The notes under the pieces are model-generated. The model was not told the DNA's origin and searched no databases. It saw only the letters and a program-made list of their open reading frames with translations. Shown here in pieces: positions 1 to 7,323 of a DNA stretch of 21,669 bases; the first letter of the stretch is position 1; every line of letters starts with the position of its first letter. The translations under genes and the position numbers were made by a program. The stretch is from Alkalibacter sp964582705 (lineage in GTDB: Bacteria; Bacillota; Clostridia; Eubacteriales; Alkalibacteraceae). Where the stretch lies: assembly GCA_964582705.1 (NCBI GenBank), contig CAZOTE010000030.1:1-21669 (forward strand), given 5' to 3'.

Positions 1-61
1 ACCTGGGAGAAAGGAATTAATTAAATCACCATCTAATGATGATTTGATTATACGTGAATTT

Positions 62-409
62 ATGAAAAAGAAGGACCTGATTTTAATGGCTATTGTATTA
101 ATTATCGCCGTTATAGGACTGTTGTTTTCCCATATTTACAGTAGCGGCGCCGCTGAGCTCAAGGTAGTCATAACTATAGACGGAGAGGTGTTTCGAGAAA
201 TTCCTTTGACTGAAGACACCAATGAAGAGATACGCGTCGAACAAAACGGTGATATAAACATCGTAATAATTGATAGTGGCGCAGTCAGAATTGTGGAAGC
301 TACTTGTCCAGATCAAATTTGCGTTTACACGACGCCTGCAGATGAAAACGGAGAAATGATCGTATGCCTTCCTAACAAGGTAATTGTGGAAGTAACTAGA
401 AACGATTGA
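62..409 (+). CDS. NusG domain II-containing protein (EetA-like)
   Basis: A 115-residue protein with one N-terminal membrane anchor (KKKDLILMAIVLIIAVIG, about residues 2-19) followed by a small extracytoplasmic beta-rich domain. The domain has the family's cysteine pattern, CPDQIC, then IVCLPN near the C terminus. The role is not biochemically settled. From established knowledge, proteins of this type sit beside Gx transporters in Gram-positive extracellular electron transfer loci (EetA), where an electron-transfer or assembly role is proposed. It is followed at once by the Gx-transporter gene. The start is uncertain: ATG 62 places the anchor at the N terminus as usual but has no clear ribosome binding site, TTG 44 is an alternative, and the frame stays open to base 2, so the true start could lie left of the window. 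Confidence 0.8.
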   Translation: MKKKDLILMAIVLIIAVIGLLFSHIYSSGAAELKVVITIDGEVFREIPLTEDTNEEIRVEQNGDINIVIIDSGAVRIVEATCPDQICVYTTPADENGEMIVCLPNKVIVEVTRND

Positions 410-422
410 ATTGGAGTGCAAA

Positions 423-944
423 ATGAAAAACAATACAAAAAAACTCGTATACATATCCATGCTCGTTACACAGGCAATGATACTCAGCTACATAGAGTCG
501 CTTCTGCCCGCAATCCCGATACAAGGCGCCAAGTTAGGGCTAGCCAATATTGCAACAGTTCTTGCATTGTCCACCTTGAATTTTAAAAGCTGCCTGTTGA
601 TCGTCATTGCGCGAACTTTATTAACCGGTCTTCTCTTCGGAAATATGGCTTCAATTATTTATTCAATGACCGGAGGAGTTCTAAGCCTTCTGGCAATGTA
701 TCTAATCATAAAGTTGTTAAGAAATGAACTAAGTTTGGTTAGTGTAAGTATCGTAGGTGCGATATTTCACAACCTGGGTCAGCTGGGAATAGCTATTCTT
801 ATCCTGTCAAATCCCAAACTTGCAATATTGCTCCCATACCTGTTTATCATCGCAATTCCGACAGGTTTGTTTGTAGGGCTGGTTTCAAATTATCTGCTTA
901 AATACTTATCTAAAAATAATTTCAACTACAAAAATAACAGGTGA
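423..944 (+). CDS. Gx transporter family membrane protein (EetB-like; 'heptaprenyl diphosphate synthase component I' family)
   Basis: A 173-residue, very hydrophobic protein with about five or six predicted membrane segments and the family block PIQGAKLGLANIATVLAL near residues 30-47. Databases often call this family heptaprenyl diphosphate synthase component I because it lies beside polyprenyl synthases, as it does here. Its fold is closer to ECF-type S components or small transporters, so a catalytic role is doubtful. The partner in Gram-positive electron transfer loci is EetB. The start is ATG 423, chosen because GGAG at 413-416 lies 6 bases upstream; an in-frame TTG at 411 precedes that site. 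The gap from the previous stop to this ATG is 13 bases. The polyprenyl synthase ribosome binding site AGGTGA (939-944) overlaps this gene's stop, which indicates a shared transcript. Confidence 0.82.
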   Translation: MKNNTKKLVYISMLVTQAMILSYIESLLPAIPIQGAKLGLANIATVLALSTLNFKSCLLIVIARTLLTGLLFGNMASIIYSMTGGVLSLLAMYLIIKLLRNELSLVSVSIVGAIFHNLGQLGIAILILSNPKLAILLPYLFIIAIPTGLFVGLVSNYLLKYLSKNNFNYKNNR

Positions 945-950
945 TTGATA

Positions 951-1916
951 ATGAATGAATTTTGGAAAGACTATCCTCATATAGGAAACACCTTGGGTGA
1001 AGTCACTCAGTTGATTATAGAAACAACCAAAGACTCGGATGATTTCATCACCGAAGCCATCTCCGGTGCTGTGACATCAGGGGGGAAGATGTTAAGACCC
1101 GCTTTTTTGATCATCTCCTCGGAATTTGGCTCATACAAAAGGGAGAACGCAATCAGACTTGGAGCTGTAATTGAAATGCTTCATATCGCAACCCTTGTCC
1201 ATGACGATATCATAGACGAGGCAAAATTAAGAAGAGGCGTTGAGAGCGTCCAAAGTAAATATGGCAAGGATAGTGCGGTCTTTATCGGAGATTACCTATT
1301 TGCAAAATGTTTTACTTTAATATCTTCCCACTTTGAAACTAAAACTATGGAAAAACTTTCGGGAGCCATACTTAGTATCTGCAAGGGTGAATTAAAGCAA
1401 TACAGCCTAAGATACAAATACGACAACGGAATCTTCAGTTACTTGAAGATAATAACCGGAAAAACAGCTGCGTTGTTTGCCATGAGCTTTCACATAGGTG
1501 CTATGAACAGCGACCTATCAGACAGGCAAGTAAAAATACTTACACGGATAGGATACCTAACCGGCATGGCTTTTCAGATAATCGATGATTGTCTCGATTA
1601 TTCCGACAATCAAACTATCAAAAAAAGCACCATGAACGATCTAAAACAAGGTTATCTGACACTTCCGGTTATATACGCCCTAAACAATGATAAAAGCAAC
1701 GAGCTGAAAACACTATTGGAAACAACTAATTTCAACGAGAATGATCTCAACAGGGTTCACCATCTGGTCAAATCCAACAACGGTCTGGATGATGCCCGGC
1801 TTCTAGCACGAAAATACACAAATAAAGCTTTTAACTATATATCCAAACTACCTGATTCCGAGAACAAGAATATCCTAGAAGAGATAATCAAAGGGATGCT
1901 CCACAGAAAATATTAA
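951..1916 (+). CDS. Polyprenyl (long-chain all-trans) diphosphate synthase
   Basis: This enzyme condenses isopentenyl diphosphate units onto an allylic diphosphate to make the isoprenoid side chain of a quinone. The protein is 321 residues, normal for the family. It shows GGKMLRP (44-50), the first aspartate-rich motif DDIID at 85-89 followed by RRG, and the second, DDCLD, at 212-216. The residue five before the first motif is Ala80. The lack of a bulky aromatic residue there fits medium- or long-chain products (hepta- or octaprenyl) rather than farnesyl diphosphate; exact chain length cannot be read from sequence. The start is ATG 951 with AGGTGA (939-944) 6 bases upstream. Downstream UbiD/UbiA/UbiX genes make a quinone-tail role very likely, as for DmkB of electron transfer loci or HepT. 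Confidence 0.92.
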   Translation: MNEFWKDYPHIGNTLGEVTQLIIETTKDSDDFITEAISGAVTSGGKMLRPAFLIISSEFGSYKRENAIRLGAVIEMLHIATLVHDDIIDEAKLRRGVESVQSKYGKDSAVFIGDYLFAKCFTLISSHFETKTMEKLSGAILSICKGELKQYSLRYKYDNGIFSYLKIITGKTAALFAMSFHIGAMNSDLSDRQVKILTRIGYLTGMAFQIIDDCLDYSDNQTIKKSTMNDLKQGYLTLPVIYALNNDKSNELKTLLETTNFNENDLNRVHHLVKSNNGLDDARLLARKYTNKAFNYISKLPDSENKNILEEIIKGMLHRKY

Positions 1917-1933
1917 ACGTCAAGGAGGATTAA

Positions 1934-3379
1934 ATGTATCATAAAGATCTTCAAGAATTCATCAAATTTTTAGACAAAAAAGGTGAGCTTCACAGAATTA
2001 AAAGAGAAGTTGATCCATATTTAGAAATAACCGAAATAACTGACCGCGTGTCAAAGTCTTACGGACCTGCTCTTCTTTTTGAAAATGTAAAGGGTTCTAA
2101 ATATCCTCTTTTGATAAATGCTATGGGTACCTATGAGAGAATGGCAATGTCACTTGGAGTAAAAGATGTTACAGTTGTAGCCGATGAAATCGAGCATCTT
2201 ATTAAGTTAGATCAATATTCAAGCTTGATGGGGAAGATCAAGTCCATACCTAAATTAGCTCCACTTCCTTTTATCTTTCCAAAAAAAATCAAAAAAGCTT
2301 CTTGTCAAGAAGTCATAGAGGATGCAGATTTAGATACCTTGCCTATCCTAACCTGCTGGCCCGAAGACGGCGGCCCTTTTATAACTCTGCCTCTAGTGAT
2401 AACAAAAGATCCCATCAGTGGCACTCAAAACATGGGGATGTACAGGCTCCAAAAATATGATAAAAAAACTACAGGAATGCACTGGCACCTTCATAAAGAC
2501 GGAAAAGAAATTTATGAGAATCATCGTAAGTTAGACATTAAGAAAATGCCCGTGTGCGTAGCTTTAGGATGCGACCCTTCACTGATTTATTCTGCCACTG
2601 CTCCATTGCCCAAGATGATAGACGAAATGATATTTGCAGGTTTCTTAAGGAAATCTCCTGTAGAGACCGTAAAAGCCGTAACGTGTGATATTTACGTTCC
2701 TGCATGCGCCGAGTTTATTTTGGAAGGCTATGTGGAAATCGATGAATTAAGAAAAGAAGGGCCTTTTGGCGATCATACCGGATATTATTCATTAGAAGAC
2801 ATGTACCCGGTATTCCATGTAGAGAAGGTAACCCGAAAGAAAAATCCTGTGTATCCTGCAACAATCGTGGGACAGCCTCCTATGGAAGACTGTTACATCG
2901 CAAAGGCGACAGAAAAAATATTCTTTCCCCTTATTAAAATGCTCATACCGGAAATTACCGACATGAATCTTCCCCTGGAAGGAGTCTTCCACAACTGTGC
3001 AATAGTATCAATAAAAAAGTCTTTCCCAAAACACGCCTTTAAGGTTATGAACTCACTCTGGGGATTAGGTCAGATGATGTATACTAAAATGATAATCGTC
3101 GTTGACGATACCGTCGATGTTCAAAACTTATCTGAAGTAATGTGGAAAGTATTTAACAATATAGATGCCAAAAGAGACTTGATGATATCCGAGGGCCCTC
3201 TTGATGCATTGGACCACTCTTCAAATACCCCTTTCTTCGGCAACCGGCTAGGCATAGACGCGACAAAAAAATTAAAAAGCGAAGGGTATGACAGAGAATG
3301 GCCAAACGACATTACCATGAGCGAGGATATCAAAAAGATGGTTGATAAAAGGTGGTCAGATTATGGGTTTGGCAAATAA
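1934..3379 (+). CDS. ubiD: UbiD-family (prenylated-FMN) decarboxylase, menaquinone type
   Basis: This 481-residue member of the UbiD/MqnL family is a decarboxylase that uses prenylated FMN. Given its neighbours, the substrate is most likely the prenylated 6-carboxy-naphthoquinol of the futalosine pathway. Recognisable blocks are GMYRLQ (Arg171), HWHLHKDG (183-190), ILEG (262-265) and EGPFGDHTGYYS (275-286), the family's cofactor and active-site region. The length matches menaquinone-type UbiD proteins. ATG 1934 has AGGAGG at 1923-1928. The UbiX-type gene downstream would supply the prenylated FMN, and the UbiA-type gene would supply the prenylated substrate. Assignment to quinone rather than a degradative UbiD decarboxylase is an inference from the operon and would be strengthened by mqnABCDE genes elsewhere in the genome. 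Confidence 0.9.
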   Translation: MYHKDLQEFIKFLDKKGELHRIKREVDPYLEITEITDRVSKSYGPALLFENVKGSKYPLLINAMGTYERMAMSLGVKDVTVVADEIEHLIKLDQYSSLMGKIKSIPKLAPLPFIFPKKIKKASCQEVIEDADLDTLPILTCWPEDGGPFITLPLVITKDPISGTQNMGMYRLQKYDKKTTGMHWHLHKDGKEIYENHRKLDIKKMPVCVALGCDPSLIYSATAPLPKMIDEMIFAGFLRKSPVETVKAVTCDIYVPACAEFILEGYVEIDELRKEGPFGDHTGYYSLEDMYPVFHVEKVTRKKNPVYPATIVGQPPMEDCYIAKATEKIFFPLIKMLIPEITDMNLPLEGVFHNCAIVSIKKSFPKHAFKVMNSLWGLGQMMYTKMIIVVDDTVDVQNLSEVMWKVFNNIDAKRDLMISEGPLDALDHSSNTPFFGNRLGIDATKKLKSEGYDREWPNDITMSEDIKKMVDKRWSDYGFGK

Positions 3380-4232
3380 GATAAAAAACTATGGTGAACT
3401 TGTGATGTTCTCTCATAGCCTTTTTTCACTTCCATTTGCAATGATTTCGATGATTTGGGCAGCAGGAGGATTCCCTGAACCACGTCTTATCACATTAATA
3501 ATTGTTGCGCTCTTTGCAGGAAGGAATGGTGCAAATGCCATAAACCGCGTTATTGACTCACCATATGATAAGATTAATCCTAGGGTAGCCCACCGCCATA
3601 TTCCGCAAAATATAGTCACGAAAAAAGAGGCTTCTATCCTATCTGCAGTTTTGTTCCTAATCTTTTCCGCTGCAGCATACCTTATAAACCCCCTTTGTTT
3701 TTATCTGTCTCCCATTGCTTTGCTTTTATTTGTAGCCTATTCATACACAAAGCGGTTTACATGGGCGTGCCATTTAATCCTTGGAATTACTTGTGCCGGC
3801 GCTCCATTTGGAGCTTGGATAGCCGTGACCGGGAAGCTATCTTATGAGCCTTTTCTAATATCCTCTGCAGTTGCTTTATGGATTGGAGGATTCGACGTGC
3901 TTTACGGAACACAGGATATCGATTTTGACAAAAAACTAGGTCTATACTCCATACCTGCTTATTTCGGCTATAAAAAGAGCTTAAAAATCGCCGCATTGTT
4001 TCACGCTGCTTCGTGGCTCATACTTTTTTCTTTGTTTTTTGTTTTAAACAACGGTTACATCTATCTTACAGGTTTGATAATCATTGGAGTGCTGTTTGCC
4101 ACGGAGCACAGGCTGGTGCGTCCAGGAAACGCTAAGTTTATGAATTGGGCAAGTTATCATATCAACCAAATCGTAAGCGTAACCTTTTTTATATCTTCAT
4201 TTTTAGACTTTTGGCTTAGGAGAGGATTTTAA
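3363..4232 (+). CDS. ubiA: UbiA-family prenyltransferase (MqnP/DmkA-like)
   Basis: This integral membrane enzyme transfers a polyprenyl chain to an aromatic acceptor. The protein is 289 residues with roughly eight or nine hydrophobic segments. It carries the two aspartate-rich magnesium-diphosphate motifs of the superfamily: NAINRVIDSPYD (58-69) and DVLYGTQDIDFD (178-189). The presumed donor is the polyprenyl diphosphate made two genes upstream, and the acceptor a 1,4-dihydroxy-naphthoate-type acid, consistent with the UbiD/UbiX genes on either side. The start is ATG 3363 (AAGGTGG at 3349-3355), overlapping the end of the UbiD gene by 17 bases; an in-frame TTG at 3342 has less support. It overlaps ubiX by one base (TAATG), so translation is probably coupled. 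Confidence 0.9.
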   Translation: MGLANKIKNYGELVMFSHSLFSLPFAMISMIWAAGGFPEPRLITLIIVALFAGRNGANAINRVIDSPYDKINPRVAHRHIPQNIVTKKEASILSAVLFLIFSAAAYLINPLCFYLSPIALLLFVAYSYTKRFTWACHLILGITCAGAPFGAWIAVTGKLSYEPFLISSAVALWIGGFDVLYGTQDIDFDKKLGLYSIPAYFGYKKSLKIAALFHAASWLILFSLFFVLNNGYIYLTGLIIIGVLFATEHRLVRPGNAKFMNWASYHINQIVSVTFFISSFLDFWLRRGF

Positions 4233-4813
4233 TGTCTAAATATATAATTGCCATAACAGGGGCCTCGGGAAGCATTTACGGCAAAAAAATTGTAGAATTG
4301 CTTTTGCATTTGGGTCACGAAGTTCATTTGATCATATCTAAAACCGGAATGCAGGTTCTATCTCACGAGTTGCTTATATCCTATGAATGTTTTATTAAAG
4401 AATTTAACGTATCTAGCAATTTTCATGTGGAGATTGAGGATGATTTTTTCTCACCTGTTGCCAGTGGCTCATTTAAAACCTCCGGCATGGTAATACTGCC
4501 ATGTTCCATGGGCACGTTGGGAAAAATCGCCGGTGGTTCATCTGACAACCTAATTATCCGGGCTGCAGATGTATGCCTTAAAGAAAAACGCAAGCTTATT
4601 ATTTGTCCAAGGGAGACACCCTATAATGGGATTCACCTGAAGAACATGCTTGCATTAAACGACGCTGGTGCCTGCATCGCTCCTATCAGTCCCGGATTCT
4701 ACAATTTCCCCAAAACCTTGGATGACATAATAAATCACCATTGTTCGCGAGTACTTGACCTTTTGGAAATTGAAAATCCGAATGCCAAACGTTGGGGACA
4801 AACCAATGATTGA
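4232..4813 (+). CDS. ubiX: UbiX-family flavin prenyltransferase
   Basis: A 193-residue flavoprotein of the UbiX/Pad1 family that prenylates FMN to produce the cofactor required by UbiD enzymes. Visible family blocks are GASGSIYG (10-17) for flavin binding, the PCSMGTLGKIAGG segment, the DNLIIRAADV helix and the conserved RETP motif. The length is typical. ATG 4232 overlaps the UbiA stop by one base, with GGAGAGG at 4219-4225. Lying directly in line with the UbiD gene, it is the obvious cofactor supplier. The stop overlaps the start of the ABC ATPase gene by 8 bases. No sign of truncation. Confidence 0.93.
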   Translation: MSKYIIAITGASGSIYGKKIVELLLHLGHEVHLIISKTGMQVLSHELLISYECFIKEFNVSSNFHVEIEDDFFSPVASGSFKTSGMVILPCSMGTLGKIAGGSSDNLIIRAADVCLKEKRKLIICPRETPYNGIHLKNMLALNDAGACIAPISPGFYNFPKTLDDIINHHCSRVLDLLEIENPNAKRWGQTND

Positions 4814-5549
4814 TAATTGCTTTAAGGTTGAAAAATTAAATGTAACTATCGACTCCAACCAAATACTCAATAATATAGACTTCTCTTCAAAAACAGGTTC
4901 TATCACCTGCATCACTGGAGTTTCAGGAATCGGAAAGACAACCTTATTAAAGACAGTCGGACAAATAATAGATAAGACTTCTGGCAATATCAGCTTAAGG
5001 GGCAATCCCATCAACAACAAAGAACTCAAAATAGGCTATGTTCCCCAGGATCACGGTCTTTACTCCTGGCTCAAGGTTAAAAGCAACATCTTGCTACCTT
5101 GTAAAATAAAAAAAATGCAACCAAAAGAATCTTTATTTAAAGAAATTGTAGACAATCTTGGAATTTCTCATTTGGCTGATCGCTACCCCAATAACTTAAG
5201 CGGTGGCGAAAAACAACGCGTGGCTCTGGCTAGAGGTATGATATTAAACCCTGAAATACTCCTAGTGGACGAAGCATTTTCTTCTCTAGACGCCCTTAGC
5301 AAGCTGTCTGGATACAATTTGTTTTTGTCCTTACATGAAAGATTCAAGCCTACGACTCTAGTCATCACCCATGACTTGGATGAAGCTTTGTATCTAGCTG
5401 ACAGCATCGTTGTCTTAAGTCGTGGAGAATGCCGGCAATTAGATAACAAAGCAAAGGGACATAAGAAGACCGATAAGATTTATCTTGAGCATTTAAGCAT
5501 AGTTGAAACGCTCGTTAGAGGAGAGGATTTTGATGAAAAACATTACTAA
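4806..5549 (+). CDS. ABC transporter ATP-binding protein, NitT/TauT (SsuB/ThiZ) type
   Basis: A 247-residue nucleotide-binding subunit with every catalytic motif: Walker A GVSGIGKT (38-45), Q-loop Gln81, signature LSGGEKQR (131-138), Walker B ILLVDE (151-156) and the switch histidine His189. The segment after the Q-loop (DHGLYSWLKV) resembles importers of nitrate, taurine, alkanesulfonate and the thiamine pyrimidine. The start is ATG 4806, overlapping ubiX by 8 bases with only a weak ribosome binding site, so translational coupling is likely; an upstream TTG (4755) would lie well inside ubiX. It overlaps the permease gene by 17 bases. No substrate-binding protein gene is in the window, so the substrate is unknown. 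The operon position suggests a link to quinone precursors. Confidence 0.92.
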   Translation: MIDNCFKVEKLNVTIDSNQILNNIDFSSKTGSITCITGVSGIGKTTLLKTVGQIIDKTSGNISLRGNPINNKELKIGYVPQDHGLYSWLKVKSNILLPCKIKKMQPKESLFKEIVDNLGISHLADRYPNNLSGGEKQRVALARGMILNPEILLVDEAFSSLDALSKLSGYNLFLSLHERFKPTTLVITHDLDEALYLADSIVVLSRGECRQLDNKAKGHKKTDKIYLEHLSIVETLVRGEDFDEKHY

Positions 5550-6261
5550 ACTTTTAGCTGCAGCTGTTTTCCTCATTCTTTTATGGCAAGTCGGAAGCAT
5601 TTTGATAGACAGCAACATACTGCCTGCTCCCTATCCTGTGATATCGAATACTATAAAAAATTTCAACGGGAAGCTCTTGATGCACGGTTTGTACAGCTTG
5701 AAGAGAATATTTTTAGGAATAACATTCGCCGCATTGACAGCATGGCCTATTGGAATAATGCTGGGTTATCATAATAAGTTGGACAACTTGATATCACCGG
5801 TAATCTATCTTCTTTATCCTGTTCCCAAAATAGCACTTTTGCCTATTTTCATGCTTTTATTCGGCTTGGGAGATGCGACTAAAATTTCCATGATATATAT
5901 AATCATTTTTTTTCAGATACTCGTAAATACCAGAGATACTGTCAGGGTCATAAATCCCTCGTTGTTTTATCCATTGAAAGTATTGGGGGCATCAAAAGCA
6001 CAGATTTTCATCCATGTACTTGTTCCTTACAGCTTGCCGTCACTAGTATCCTCTATAAGGATCGCACTGGGAACGGGAATTGCAGTTCTTTTCTTTTCTG
6101 AAACATTCGGTTCCCAATATGGTCTAGGTTATTTTATCATGGACAGCATGATGAGAATCGACTACATAGGCATGTTTTCCGGAATTTTAACTTTGAGCAT
6201 TTTAGGCCTATTGCTCTTTACAGCAACTGAGTATATCGAAAATAAAATTACCAATCATTAA
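5533..6261 (+). CDS. ABC transporter permease, NitT/TauT (SsuC/TauC) type
   Basis: A 242-residue membrane permease of the family that serves SsuB/TauB-like ATPases. It starts with a hydrophobic anchor, followed by the typical LPAPYPV segment, and has about six membrane spans. The cytoplasmic coupling (EAA-like) loop is visible as LGASKAQIFIHVLVP (about residues 155-169). ATG 5533 is preceded by GAGGAGAGG at 5518-5526 and lies inside the end of the ATPase gene, so the two subunits are made together. It is the last gene of the operon; no hairpin terminator follows before the luxS promoter, so some read-through into luxS is possible. The substrate is unknown. Confidence 0.9.
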   Translation: MKNITKLLAAAVFLILLWQVGSILIDSNILPAPYPVISNTIKNFNGKLLMHGLYSLKRIFLGITFAALTAWPIGIMLGYHNKLDNLISPVIYLLYPVPKIALLPIFMLLFGLGDATKISMIYIIIFFQILVNTRDTVRVINPSLFYPLKVLGASKAQIFIHVLVPYSLPSLVSSIRIALGTGIAVLFFSETFGSQYGLGYFIMDSMMRIDYIGMFSGILTLSILGLLLFTATEYIENKITNH

Positions 6262-6277
6262 AAACAAATATTATCTT

Positions 6278-6306
6278 TTGAAATCAAGGGTATAAATTTG
6301 TGTAAT
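6278..6306 (+). promoter_or_regulatory. Candidate sigma-A promoter of luxS
   Basis: A -35 box TTGAAA (6278-6283) and a -10 box TGTAAT (6301-6306), each five of six to consensus, are separated by 17 bases. Transcription would start near 6313, giving a very short leader that carries GGAGG (6315-6319). This lets luxS be expressed separately from the quinone operon upstream. Confidence 0.6.
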
Positions 6307-6326
6307 AACGAAATGGAGGATTACAT

Positions 6327-6803
6327 ATGAAACGAATCGAAAGCTTTTCAGTCGACCACGAAAAACTTCAAAAGGGTGTATATGTATCTCGAATAGACAA
6401 ATTTGGAGATACCACCTTAACTACCTTTGACATCAGAATGAAAAAACCAAACGTCGATGCAGTATTGGGAACCGGTGATATTCATGCAATTGAACACCTC
6501 GGCGCGACTTTTCTGCGGAACCATGAAAGATACTCATCCCACACAGTCTACTTTGGACCTATGGGCTGCAGAACCGGTTTCTACCTGATTTTAGAGGGTT
6601 CATATCAATCTAGGGACATCGTTCCTCTTCTTAAAGACTTGTTCCAATTCATCAAGGATTTCACTGATGCTGTGCCTGGCGCAAGCCCAGTAGAGTGTGG
6701 CAATTATTCGGATATGGATTTAGAAACCGCCAGAAACGAGGCTGCAGATTTTTACGATTTGTTAAAGGACATTCCCGAGGAAAAATTAAACTACCCAAGC
6801 TGA
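6327..6803 (+). CDS. luxS: S-ribosylhomocysteine lyase LuxS
   Basis: This enzyme cleaves S-ribosylhomocysteine to homocysteine and 4,5-dihydroxy-2,3-pentanedione, the precursor of autoinducer-2. It belongs to the activated methyl cycle in the cytosol. At 158 residues it is full length. The metal site is intact: HAIEH gives His53 and His57 with Glu56 as general base, and Cys124 in VECGNY is the third ligand. Catalytic Cys81 lies in GPMGCRTGFY. ATG 6327 has GGAGG at 6315-6319. It is a separate unit with its own promoter and a strong terminator, convergent with lysC. The partner nucleosidase (Pfs/MTAN) is not in the window. Confidence 0.97.
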   Translation: MKRIESFSVDHEKLQKGVYVSRIDKFGDTTLTTFDIRMKKPNVDAVLGTGDIHAIEHLGATFLRNHERYSSHTVYFGPMGCRTGFYLILEGSYQSRDIVPLLKDLFQFIKDFTDAVPGASPVECGNYSDMDLETARNEAADFYDLLKDIPEEKLNYPS

Positions 6804-6846
6804 AAAAATCCAAAGATCATCCTTTGATCTTTGGATTTTTTCTTTT
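6804..6846. terminator. Bidirectional intrinsic terminator between luxS and lysC
   Basis: A perfect 16-bp stem (6804-6819 paired with 6825-6840) with a 5-base loop starts directly after the luxS stop. The A-rich left foot and T-rich right foot give a T tract on either strand, so it can end both luxS (+) and the convergent hom-lysC transcript (-). Confidence 0.92.
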
Positions 6847-6852
6847 ATTTAT

Positions 6853-7323
6853 TTACATATCGAATTTTTCATGAATGTGCTTCATGGCTTCTTTTCCTTT
6901 ATCCTTATTGATTATGCAGGATATCTTTATTTCAGATGTGGAAATCATCTGAATGTTCACCCCTATTTCGTATAAAGATTCAAAAAACTTGGATGCAACC
7001 TCAGCGTTAGCAACAACTCCGGTCCCAACCACTGATAGCTTTGCAACGCCTTTGTCGTATTCTACCTTTTCTGCACCAACTTCAAAGGCAAACTTTTGAG
7101 CTATATCCACAGCTGTCTGCAGCTCATCCAATGCAACCGTAAATGTAATGTCGTTCACATTGTTCCTATTTACGTTTTGCACTATCATATCAACGTGGAT
7201 ATCAGCTCTAGCAAGAAGCGAAAATAGATTGAAAGCTATACCCGGCTTATCCGGCACCTCCATTACAGATATTTTTGCAATATTTTCATCTAGGGATATG
7301 CCCCTGATCAATACTTTTTCCAT
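6853..7323 (-). CDS. Probable aspartokinase beta subunit from an in-frame internal start
   Basis: Inside lysC, ATG codon 247 (7323-7321) is preceded by GGGGAGG (7338-7332) at a spacing of 8 bases, stronger than the site of lysC itself. Translation from here would give 156 residues containing only the two ACT domains. Established knowledge: Bacillus subtilis aspartokinase II is an alpha2-beta2 enzyme whose beta chain arises in the same way from an internal start near codon 246. The site could also be a chance result of the Gly-Glu-Val coding sequence, but its position and strength argue for function. Confidence 0.62.
   Translation of the reverse strand: MEKVLIRGISLDENIAKISVMEVPDKPGIAFNLFSLLARADIHVDMIVQNVNRNNVNDITFTVALDELQTAVDIAQKFAFEVGAEKVEYDKGVAKLSVVGTGVVANAEVASKFFESLYEIGVNIQMISTSEIKISCIINKDKGKEAMKHIHEKFDM

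Noticed and set aside
1..24. Possible C-terminal tail of an upstream gene (frame 1, ending TWEKGIN and stop)
   Set aside because: Seven codons are too few to identify a protein, and the frame of the NusG-II gene is open over the same bases. Not annotated.
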